Shown here: positions 21,831 to 28,244 of the stretch, piece by piece
Numbering within the stretch: position 1 is the first letter of the stretch
Layout: each line of letters starts with the position of its first letter
Source: a virus
Reading direction: 5' to 3' (one strand)
IMG/VR virus record: IMGVR_UViG_3300017593_001506
Coordinates: 1 to 29,744 of that record
Length of the DNA stretch: 29,744 nucleotides
Translations under genes and position numbers: made by a program
The notes under the pieces: generated by a model
The model's database searches: none
Told to the model about the DNA's origin: nothing
What the model saw: the letters and a program-made list of their open reading frames with translations, nothing else

Positions 21831-22638
21831 GAAAGGGATATTTGGCGTAAGACAGACACCTGAATTCACTTTACCGAAAGGGATGAAAGCAGGTAGTAGA
21901 GCGCATTTACGTTTCGTAACTATATGTGCCCCATTGTCTTATATACGCAATGCTGATGAGCTTCATAAAGCTGCGCGAGAGACTTATGAGGACGAATCGA
22001 CTAGATTCTTGTTTTATCCGAAGCAGGTTTTGAAGAAAACTAAAGAGGAAGTTTATGAGGCGTTGGTGAAACATGGGTTAGGCAAAAGGATACATAGAGA
22101 GACGGACTCATTTATCATACCCCTATCCCAGAATCTAGCTTATTTGTTTGATGGCGATCCATACAATATGTTCCAACACTTCGACTTTGATGCAAGGGTG
22201 ATTTACGAGGAAATGAGAGGGGAGTTCGCTAATTGGTTCCCATATATTTCTGGAATCAAAGTAATCTCATTCTATTTGAGAGAGGTTTCGACGTTAGGCT
22301 TTAAGTTTAAGTTAAAGAATTTAGATAAGATTCCAATTCCCGTAGATGTAAATCTATCACGGGCTACTATAAAATTAGGTTGCGTGACTGGAAGGTTTGA
22401 AGGTTGGGTTGAAGACGCTAATAACGTTATACGGGATTATTGGAGCGAAGTTTGTAAAGGTGAAAAATTCTACCCTCTACAACTTGATCAACCCCTCTGG
22501 TTGCTGGGTAAGCACGGTTGTAAGCTGAGTAAGCGTAATTATTGTCCGAAAGAGAAGGAATGTTACTTTGCTGCTTTTTGTAAGGAAGGCGTATTCGAAA
22601 AAAGTAGCGACTTTGTTAAAATAGATATAGGAGGTTAG
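21766..22638 (+). CDS. probable HhH/Fe-S-like protein of unknown function, 290 aa
   Basis: GTG 21766 lies inside the previous gene and follows GAGGAAGGAAAAATA. The C-terminal half is helical and contains IPIPVDVNLSRATIKLGCV (about 191-209), reminiscent of the HhH-GPD 'PvDthv.R...rlG' element. It ends with GKHGCKLSKRNYCPKEKECY then FAAFC, a four-cysteine run spaced C-x7-C-x5-C-x5-C that could hold a [4Fe-4S] cluster as in endonuclease III (C-x6-C-x2-C-x5-C). A DNA or nucleotide glycosylase-type role is possible, and relevant beside 7-deazaguanine genes. Low certainty. Confidence 0.45.
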   Translation: MKLKGHVGRGRILAPLLMEQYKKGIFGVRQTPEFTLPKGMKAGSRAHLRFVTICAPLSYIRNADELHKAARETYEDESTRFLFYPKQVLKKTKEEVYEALVKHGLGKRIHRETDSFIIPLSQNLAYLFDGDPYNMFQHFDFDARVIYEEMRGEFANWFPYISGIKVISFYLREVSTLGFKFKLKNLDKIPIPVDVNLSRATIKLGCVTGRFEGWVEDANNVIRDYWSEVCKGEKFYPLQLDQPLWLLGKHGCKLSKRNYCPKEKECYFAAFCKEGVFEKSSDFVKIDIGG

Positions 22639-22639
22639 A

Positions 22640-22831
22640 ATGAAGATATTTCTAACAAAAGAGGAAATTTTAAGAATGATCTGTGAAAAATTCAAAATCC
22701 AAATGATGACAGTCGATGGGGAGTTGTGTCCGCTGGGTGACAACGAAGTATATTGGGAGGGGAATCCAGAAGTTGAAGAGAAAGCTAATCTAACAGCAGA
22801 TAAATCTTTAAAACAAGAAAATAATTTTTAG
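22640..22831 (+). CDS. hypothetical protein, 63 aa
   Basis: ATG 22640 follows AGGAGGTTAGA one base after the previous stop. A short helix-strand protein: MKIFLTKEEILRMICEKFKI, MMTVDGELCPLGDNEVYWEG, and an acidic end. No family is recognised. It is part of the run ending at 23419. Confidence 0.55.
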   Translation: MKIFLTKEEILRMICEKFKIQMMTVDGELCPLGDNEVYWEGNPEVEEKANLTADKSLKQENNF

Positions 22832-22843
22832 GAGGTGAAATAA

Positions 22844-23419
22844 ATGCCTAAGAAAGTGTTATGCGTGACTATGTCAGTAGGAGAGTGTGCAGAAGGTACT
22901 TTGGAGCCGGATCATTTATTTAAGAATCCCGAAGTAGGTAGGTTTATACAGACCTGCTCGATGTCAAAGAAGCCTTTTGCGATATTGAGAGCTGATGGAT
23001 TACAAATGTTTAATGAGGCAAAGAAAGCGCCGACGAAAGATGTAGAAGATTTAGGTTACGATGAAAGGGTAGAGCTAGGTGAACAGGTGGGGGAACTAAT
23101 TAAGGCGGCAAAATTCGATTCGATCATCTTCTTTTCAATTTCTGGATACGAGGAGGCAGCATACATCCACATATTACAAATGACTCACATTCCATACAAA
23201 GTTGTTAAACGCTTATCAAGAATCGGGGGTGAGCAGATAGGTCAATTGAGTAGAGGTACGACAAGGACAAAAGTTATTTCTTTAGAGCCACCTGATGTTG
23301 TGATGCTTTATCGGGCACGGGGTGTTTTGGAGATGAAAGCAGGGAAGCAGATTAAAGAGACTGAGGTAATACGCTTACTCTTGGAACAATTTCTAAAACA
23401 GAATAACATAACTGTGTGA
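22844..23419 (+). CDS. hypothetical protein, possibly DUF6884-like, 191 aa
   Basis: ATG 22844 lies 8 nt after TAGGAGGTGA. The first ~130 residues (PKKVLCVTMSVGECAEG, PFAILRADGLQMFNEAKKAP, ELIKAAKFDSIIFFSISGYE, EAAYIHILQ) follow the same order of elements as the gene at 18443: strand with Cys/Ser, then 'AI.RADGL' where that has 'FSDKYGV', then a strand and a Tyr-containing helix. They could be distant relatives. The C-terminal ~60 residues are basic and helical. Function unknown. Confidence 0.5.
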   Translation: MPKKVLCVTMSVGECAEGTLEPDHLFKNPEVGRFIQTCSMSKKPFAILRADGLQMFNEAKKAPTKDVEDLGYDERVELGEQVGELIKAAKFDSIIFFSISGYEEAAYIHILQMTHIPYKVVKRLSRIGGEQIGQLSRGTTRTKVISLEPPDVVMLYRARGVLEMKAGKQIKETEVIRLLLEQFLKQNNITV

Positions 23420-23449
23420 GGATTTTGATAGAAAAATGTTCAGATAAGA

Positions 23450-23590
23450 TAAGATCCCTCTTTTAACAATGAGGTTGTAAAATCAACTATAAAATGCCGC
23501 CTTAAACGGGGGAATTTACCGCTTAAAATAAAAAGTAATATAATTCCATATCTAAAAATTTAAGGCGGCTAATTTAAGGGTTGGATCTTA
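23450..23590 (+). other. large nested-hairpin leader upstream of the phosphoribosyltransferase gene
   Basis: In the 210-base gap 23420-23629, three nested stems form one long hairpin: TAAGATCC (23450-23457)/GGATCTTA (23583-23590); GCCGCCTTAAA (23496-23506)/TTTAAGGCGGC (23559-23569); GGAATT (23511-23516)/AATTCC (23542-23547). An AATCAAC occurs at about 23481. There is no T tract after it, and the downstream ATG is at 23630 after AGAGGAG. It could be a regulatory leader or a small RNA. It does not match the purine riboswitch consensus I know. Confidence 0.6.
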
Positions 23591-23629
23591 GAAAGCTACT
23601 TATAGAACTAAATTTAAAGAGGAGTTAAA

Positions 23630-24070
23630 ATGGTAGACGATTCTATTCTCAGAATTTCGGAGAAAAAGTACTTACAGACTTTGAAATTACTAGTCGAAGA
23701 CGTTAAACATTTAGCAACGCAGCTCGATTTTGTGGTTGGGATTGCAAGGGGAGGGTTAATTCCAGCAACTGTTATTGCTAAAAAGTTTAATAAACCACTG
23801 CTGGTAGTTTACGCATCTTTGTATAAAGGAAGAACAAAAGATACATTAAGGCTAGAATTACCGAAAAGAATAGATCATATAAAGGGTAAACACGTATTGT
23901 TAATTGATGATATTGTGGACACGGGTGAGACATTAGATGCAGTCCAGACTCAAATAATGAACTTTGAACCTGAGCGAGTAGTTGTTAGATCCCTGTTTTC
24001 AAAAGAGGAAAAAATATATAGCGTTCTAAACCTAAAAACAGAGAAGTGGGTCCGTTTTTGGTATGAATAA
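23630..24070 (+). CDS. type I phosphoribosyltransferase
   Basis: A 146-aa PRTase. The PRPP-binding motif is HVLLIDDIVDTGET (88-101); the first loop is VVGIARGGLIPATVIA (36-50). The short hood region and the size are like xanthine-guanine or hypoxanthine PRTases, so a purine or purine-like base (possibly a deazapurine, given the neighbourhood) is the likely substrate. It is the last + strand gene, and the - strand genes converge on it 36 bp away. Confidence 0.85.
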   Translation: MVDDSILRISEKKYLQTLKLLVEDVKHLATQLDFVVGIARGGLIPATVIAKKFNKPLLVVYASLYKGRTKDTLRLELPKRIDHIKGKHVLLIDDIVDTGETLDAVQTQIMNFEPERVVVRSLFSKEEKIYSVLNLKTEKWVRFWYE

Positions 24071-24106
24071 AACTTGGGGAGGTGCCTGGCAGATGTTCAA
24101 GAAGCA

Positions 24107-24306
24107 TTACGCGACTACAGGTGCCTCCACGAACTTTCTAACATTTTCACTATTAAGCTTAATATACTCACTGTCAACTCTTATCCAACGCGCTCCAGGT
24201 TGATACTTCCTTAACTCTCTTACATCTAGATGTAATCCTTTATGCGCCCAGCTAGGATAAATACCTATCCCGTTAAAACTAAACCTCTCCGCAGCTAAAT
24301 AAAAAT
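24107..24306 (-). pseudogene. C-terminal half of an M15 peptidase (endolysin), separated by inversion
   Basis: Reading leftward from 24306 this gives DFYLAAERFSFNGIGIYP, then SWAHKGLHLDVRELRKYQ, then PGARWIR, to a stop at 24107. GIGIYP and HLDVR with following RW are the C-terminal marks of M15A-type D-Ala-D-Ala carboxypeptidases, including zinc ligand H102 of the rebuilt protein. There is no start of its own. Its N-terminal half is on the opposite strand at 24378-24617. Flipping 24307-24606 joins them in frame at L76/D77. Confidence 0.8.
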
Positions 24307-24606
24307 CAAGCAGAAGGGTTAAATCCCGAGTCGAAAGCTGCGAAGCAATTGATCGAAAAAGTAAAAGGAAAGGTGAGTTGACGAAGAAGGAGTGGGAGAC
24401 TACCAAGCATTTCACTGTTAATGAAAACTTTGGTGATCCTTTTAAGATGGATTACAGTCTGCTGAAGAGGTTGGATGCGTTAAGAGAGTTCGTAGATAAA
24501 CCGATTACAATTTTATGTGGGTATGCAACATCTGGACACGTGAAAAATTCTCAACACTACTTTGGAAAGGCTGTGGATTGTTACTGTGAAGATTTAAGTC
24601 TGCTTG
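24307..24606. other. inverted 300-bp segment with 8-bp inverted repeats at its ends
   Basis: CAAGCAGA at 24307-24314 and TCTGCTTG at 24599-24606 are exact inverted repeats, and no longer homology extends beyond them. The segment carries, on the + strand, 24313-24381 (the last ~22 codons of the membrane protein) and the M15 N-terminal half. If inverted, codons run on in both genes without shift, and the membrane protein stop overlaps the M15 TTG start (TTGA at 24378-24381). No recombinase gene or longer recombination site is adjacent. Confidence 0.85.
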
Positions 24607-24617
24607 TAACCCCTTAA
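24378..24617 (+). pseudogene. N-terminal half of the M15 peptidase (endolysin), inside the inverted segment
   Basis: TTG 24378 follows AAGGAAAGGTGAG and opens MTKKEWETTKHFTVNENF, a run KRLDALREFVDKPITILCGY, then NSQHYFGKAVD with zinc ligands H60 and D67 (SxHxxGxAxD). After codon 76 (24605) the frame leaves the gene and stops at 24617 after three foreign residues. The third zinc ligand lies on the other fragment. As drawn, no active peptidase can be made. The rebuilt enzyme is 142 aa, the usual size of small phage M15 endolysins. Confidence 0.82.
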
Positions 24618-24780
24618 TTATCATATCAATTATCTTATCAACGTTGTCTGGTGTTACCTCTTTCACTTTCGTCAAAATATCAATTACAACGTTAATGTAC
24701 TTCTTTCTCGGATCTATCCCGTATGCTCCTAGTACTAGAGCGATCACTACTGCCACTATGTATACTATGTGTAGTATCAC
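24505..24780 (-). pseudogene. holin-like membrane protein, 3' end displaced by the inversion
   Basis: GTG 24780 follows AGGAGGTGAAAGAAA. Residues 1-60 read MILHIVYIVAVVIALVLGAY and then GIDPRKKYINVVIDILTKVK..., with one membrane helix (2-20) and a helical region. At 24607 the reading frame crosses the inversion border and picks up 31 unrelated residues ending at 24505. With the segment flipped the protein is 82 aa, ending in NPESKAAKQLIEKVKGKVS, and its stop overlaps the M15 start. Position just before the endolysin suggests a holin, though with only one membrane helix. Confidence 0.7.
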
Positions 24781-24786
24781 TTTCTT

Positions 24787-24924
24787 TCACCTCCTTTCTA
24801 CCAATATTCTTAGAATAAACTTTTTAACTTCGTCTAGATTTTCACAAAGTTCATGCACTTCACTCTCAGGTATTACGTGAACTTCCCACAACTTATCTCC
24901 ATATGTTTCAACTAGAAATTTCAT
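24787..24924 (-). CDS. hypothetical protein, 45 aa
   Basis: ATG at 24924 overlaps the stop of the preceding - strand gene (ATGA) and has GGAGGCGGA just upstream. The product starts MKFLVETYGDKLWEVHVIPE and ends LRILVERR; the last codons supply the AGGAGGTGA of the holin-like gene. It resembles a short beta-strand/helix unit, and has no known family. Confidence 0.55.
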   Translation of the reverse strand: MKFLVETYGDKLWEVHVIPESEVHELCENLDEVKKFILRILVERR

Positions 24925-25403
24925 TCCGCCTCCTTTCTAAACTCGTAGGAAAGTCCGAAGTAGACTGTACCCTCACTTGTTAATAATTGAGCATCCGCCT
25001 TTTCGAAAATCTCAGCAACATCCTTAAGTAATGGGATGCCCCTAAACTCTACCCCGTAAAATGTCGGCTGGTCGAATAACTCTTTTTCTTCGTATTTTAC
25101 TACTTTACCTACAACTACCGCCCACTCAGATCTTTTCCAGACAGATTCTGGTTTCGACTCCCATATTGTTATCTGTAGGCCACTATAAACTTTGTCCTGG
25201 AAATTAGCGTTAGGTTTCGCAGTTTACATGAATCTCGTAAACAGTTCTGCTAAGAAGTCGACTTGTTCGGTTATATACTCGCCCAAGTTAACTGGATTTT
25301 CCCGAACAACTTCCGTACTAAATATCTTCTCACGGCATATCCCTTGAGTAGACAGAGCGAACAACAGGGACAAAATCAACGGAATTACAAAGAGTCTTTT
25401 CAT
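24921..25403 (-). pseudogene. secreted protein gene interrupted by an in-frame TAA
   Basis: ATG 25403 follows AAGGAGGTGTGAG. A signal peptide (MKRLFVIPLILSLLFALSTQ) leads into 59 codons ending in TAA at 25224-25226. The same frame then continues open for 100 codons to TGA 24921 (TAKPNANFQDKVYSGLQ, ITIWESKPESVWKRSEW, FYGVEFRGIPLLKDVAEIF, VYFGLSYEFRKEAE). No start codon with a ribosome site precedes the second part, so one gene of 161 codons with a single nonsense codon is the simplest reading. A single-base change (for example from GAA, CAA or AAA) would restore it. In the lysis region, a spanin-like or envelope role is possible. Confidence 0.65.
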
Positions 25404-25426
25404 CTCACACCTCCTTCCAGCTTCGG

Positions 25427-25906
25427 TTACATCATAATAAAGTAAGTTTGGTACTTTGACCTCTTTTCTTCTTTCGCCAGAATTAATTCATCTGTTTGCG
25501 GTTCTACTAGATATACCTGCATCTCATTATCACTATCCAAGGCAACTAATACATTGTATGCGTGAACCATAGAGGTAGCTATTCCAAAGGTAATATCACT
25601 CCAACCAGGGATACTGAATTGCCCCATTAATCTGAATGAAAAATCATCGCAGTCGAAGAATTCTGGAATATATTTATATAAGTCGGTCTTATCCTCTTTC
25701 AAGAACTTTTTCATATTCTCCAGCGTTGGTACCTTATATTTTTTGTCGACTAAAAACAACTGACACGCCTTGCCCAATACTCCTCTTAATAAATTCTTCA
25801 ACTCTGCGTTTGTAATAATTTTCCTTCCTTTCTTCTTAGGCTTGGGGATAAGCCAAGCTATTAGTAAAAAGCAAAGCCAAACAATACCATTCTTAACAGC
25901 TCTCAT
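25427..25906 (-). CDS. papain-like (MOA-type) protease-domain protein with N-terminal membrane segment
   Basis: A 159-aa protein with a membrane or signal segment (8-20), a basic stretch, and a catalytic-looking domain: PEFFDCDDFSFRL (C86), MVHAYNVLVAL (H115, N118), VYLVEPQTDEL (E135, Q137). The order C-D-D-F ... H-A-x-N ... EPQ is that of the papain-fold C-terminal domain of the mushroom agglutinin MOA and its phage relatives. ATG follows AGGAGGTAAAATA, located in the last codons of the upstream gene. Within a lysis/tail operon it could cleave proteins or peptide cross-links. Confidence 0.65.
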   Translation of the reverse strand: MRAVKNGIVWLCFLLIAWLIPKPKKKGRKIITNAELKNLLRGVLGKACQLFLVDKKYKVPTLENMKKFLKEDKTDLYKYIPEFFDCDDFSFRLMGQFSIPGWSDITFGIATSMVHAYNVLVALDSDNEMQVYLVEPQTDELILAKEEKRSKYQTYFIMM

Positions 25907-25910
25907 TATT

Positions 25911-26747
25911 TTACCTCCTGATATTTATTGTAAATTTTTCTGTAGCCGGCATAGAATTCGTAATGCCTATAAAGTCTCTTGTTTCAATTTGTGCAATTCC
26001 ATGTAAAACCGACCATGTTATATCTCCTTTAAGATAATCTAATAGAAATTCAGCAGCCTTTTCGTCTAGTTCCTTCATTACCTTTAAGAACATTTTTCCT
26101 TGTTTCTCACTTTCCTCGCATTGAAAAGAACAAGTTAATTGGGGAACAATGCGTAATCCAAAATATCGCATACACTCATTAGCATACCCATTTGTCTTTA
26201 AAGTGATAGTATTTCCCTCTCTTTTTGCTCCTTCTGTATTCTCTGCTGCCTGCCAAATAGGATCATAATATCCCTCAGCCCAAACTTTAGTGAAAAAGTT
26301 AGCGCAGCACTTTGGGTAACCAAGAAGTTCTGCAAGTATTTTATGATCACATTTGCCTTGAGATGCCTTTTTGAATTTTTGAGCATATTCCAATTTCCAG
26401 GATACAGCACCATAAACTGTGGATTGAGGATCATCTTTGCTAGTAGGAAAATGTTTATGGCTGAATCCTTCATAACACTTTGAGCGTTGAATCGGAATCC
26501 AAAATAGACCATCATTTGTGATTCTTTCAATTTGGTCTTCGAATCCTCGAGGTCTAACATGGAAAGTGTAAACTTTCCTTAATTTTCTTCTTACTGTCTC
26601 GTATTCAGCAAGATTACAGATGTGACTTGCTCTTTGAATCAAGTCTACAATCTTATCATTTTCCTTCTTCCAGAAAATTTTTGTGAAAGGAGGAATATCT
26701 AACCCCTCAATTAGTTTCATTTTATTTCCTTTCATAGATTCTCGCAA
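25911..26747 (-). CDS. DUF483-like protein
   Basis: TTG 26747 is preferred because GGAGG lies 6 nt upstream; ATG 26720 (with AAAGGA) is an alternative. A longer reading back to 26783 would overlap the previous gene and lacks a ribosome site. The 278-aa product contains CDHKILAELLGYPKCCANFF, followed by GYANECMRYFGLRIVPQLTC and SFQCEE. The GYP-x-CC-xx-FF motif and several later cysteines fit DUF483, a family of unknown function known mostly from archaea and phages. It sits in the same operon as the radical SAM enzyme, separated by one 50-aa gene, so it may work with it. Confidence 0.65.
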   Translation of the reverse strand: MRESMKGNKMKLIEGLDIPPFTKIFWKKENDKIVDLIQRASHICNLAEYETVRRKLRKVYTFHVRPRGFEDQIERITNDGLFWIPIQRSKCYEGFSHKHFPTSKDDPQSTVYGAVSWKLEYAQKFKKASQGKCDHKILAELLGYPKCCANFFTKVWAEGYYDPIWQAAENTEGAKREGNTITLKTNGYANECMRYFGLRIVPQLTCSFQCEESEKQGKMFLKVMKELDEKAAEFLLDYLKGDITWSVLHGIAQIETRDFIGITNSMPATEKFTINIRR

Positions 26748-26763
26748 CTTGAAACCTCCGAAT

Positions 26764-26916
26764 TTATTCGTCTGGATGAGCACCTAAATGAAAATCAAAT
26801 AGATTTTTCAGCATTTCTAACGCATCTTCCTTATTATCGAATTCTTGCTCAATACTAGGCGCAGCTTCCAGCCTGATATAAATTTTTCCCTCTGATATAT
26901 TTATTATTAATCTCAT
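26764..26916 (-). CDS. hypothetical protein, 50 aa
   Basis: ATG 26916 overlaps the stop of the radical SAM gene (ATGA), with GGAG 7 nt upstream. The product MRLIINISEGKIYIRLEAAP then SIEQEFDNKEDALEMLKNLF has two strands and a helix, the size of a small peptide-binding or RRE-like element, but too short for certainty. It lies between the radical SAM and DUF483-like genes. Confidence 0.55.
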   Translation of the reverse strand: MRLIINISEGKIYIRLEAAPSIEQEFDNKEDALEMLKNLFDFHLGAHPDE

Positions 26917-28244
26917 CCCGAATCTCCATGTCTTTGATAATTGCCGTGTGGTATATCGGCATGTTTACCCTCATAACCTTTTGGAGGTTTATCATTCCAA
27001 TCTTCCCAATCTCGCTCTGGATTATTCGAATCACTGTGTCTAGCATAATCTCCGTGTGAATCGGAATGGTCTTCTCCTCCCCTTTCCCTCCTCTTTTTTC
27101 TTGTATAATTAGAAGAGGTTCTCCAAGTGGAACCCTCCATTCTTTCAACCTTATTGCAAAACTTGTAATTAGACACAGAATCTTCCGGTCCTTCAACTTT
27201 ATAATCAGTTATTAACTTTATCCTAGGGAATAGACCTCTGCTCCGTTTTTCAATCTTTTCGTACAAGGAATAATAGACTTCGCAAAATACCGATTTATTC
27301 CTCCAATCTCCGTCAATTGCCTCCGAGGGACATAATCCAGAACATATTGGCCAGTATTTACAGCCTTTACATCCTCCAAACTCCTTTGGTGTATTGAATA
27401 ACGCTTCGTACCTGATCTTTATAGGTGCTTCACCTTGCAGAACATTGCCACTTACCACTGTTTTCATACAATTTCTAATACTCCCGTCACCCAAAATAAC
27501 ATGCGCTGAGTTAGTCCAAAAAGGGTCGCACTGATGGTAAATACAAGTTGATTGCCTAAATCCCATCAAATTATCTATTATATCTCTAAAAGGTTGCCAT
27601 TGTAATTTATCGTCGGCAAGAATAAAATCGCACATATCTGAATAGAAATCCTTGAATTCATTAACGGTCGGAACATAATCCCCTTTTCCTAATACTGGAT
27701 TCATTCGTCCACTTGGACAGCCAATTCCCTTCATTTCCATAATAAAATCCTTAAACTTCTTTCGCTGTTTTGGAAGGCAGTTATATTTTGTTATTACCGA
27801 AATTAGTCCCACTGAAATCTTTTCGTATCGTAGTTTGTAGATATTTTTGATAACTTTTATTGTCCGCTCCTTATTTTTTTCTCTCCATCTCCCCATGTTT
27901 AGTTCATCGGGTCCATCAATAGAAATTCCAATAGCTGTTTTATATTTCTTAAACATTGCTATAATTTCATCATCGATTAGCAATCCGTTTGTCTGCATCG
28001 ATGTTTTCCCAGCAAGTTCGAACCCTTTTTTTAATAACTTTTCAAGGTCATGTTTAGGAATTAATAGAGGCTCACCTCCATGCAGACAAATATCAGTCTT
28101 AAATCGCTTGTGAGCGGTTTCCATAGCTGATAATACTCTACTTAAATCGTAGTCTAAAAGCATTTTCTTTTTTCTTAAATTATTCTCATAGCAATAAATA
28201 CAATTGCTATTACATCTCATTGTTGGCTTAACTAATATGCTCAT
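26913..28244 (-). CDS. radical SAM/SPASM peptide maturase with Asp/His-rich tail
   Basis: A 443-aa enzyme of the peptide-modifying radical SAM family. The catalytic cluster is C11, C15, C18 in MRCNSNCIYCYE, with HGGEPLL (55-61) and GISIDGP (106-112). The SPASM region has C234, C239, C259 and CKGCKYWPICSGLCPSEA (C292, C295, C301, C305), then C321, enough for two auxiliary Fe-S clusters as in anSME and PqqE-like enzymes. Residues 391-443 are not part of the enzyme fold: they repeat the style of the neighbouring protein (HSDSHGDYARHSDS, DWEDWNDKP). The ATG overlaps the stop of the repeat protein by one base (TAATG), so the two are translationally coupled. A part of the gene is duplicated in reverse at the window end. 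Confidence 0.9.
   Translation of the reverse strand: MSILVKPTMRCNSNCIYCYENNLRKKKMLLDYDLSRVLSAMETAHKRFKTDICLHGGEPLLIPKHDLEKLLKKGFELAGKTSMQTNGLLIDDEIIAMFKKYKTAIGISIDGPDELNMGRWREKNKERTIKVIKNIYKLRYEKISVGLISVITKYNCLPKQRKKFKDFIMEMKGIGCPSGRMNPVLGKGDYVPTVNEFKDFYSDMCDFILADDKLQWQPFRDIIDNLMGFRQSTCIYHQCDPFWTNSAHVILGDGSIRNCMKTVVSGNVLQGEAPIKIRYEALFNTPKEFGGCKGCKYWPICSGLCPSEAIDGDWRNKSVFCEVYYSLYEKIEKRSRGLFPRIKLITDYKVEGPEDSVSNYKFCNKVERMEGSTWRTSSNYTRKKRRERGGEDHSDSHGDYARHSDSNNPERDWEDWNDKPPKGYEGKHADIPHGNYQRHGDSG

Noticed and set aside
24063-24203. Small + strand gene after the phosphoribosyltransferase (MNKTWGGAWQMF...)
   Set aside because: Most of it is antisense to the M15 C-terminal half, and the ATG overlaps the PRTase end without a ribosome site of its own.
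24307-24606. Site-specific invertible element with its own recombinase
   Set aside because: The inverted repeats are only 8 bp, no serine or tyrosine recombinase is encoded nearby, and there is no enhancer-like site. Listed as an inversion without a claim of mechanism.
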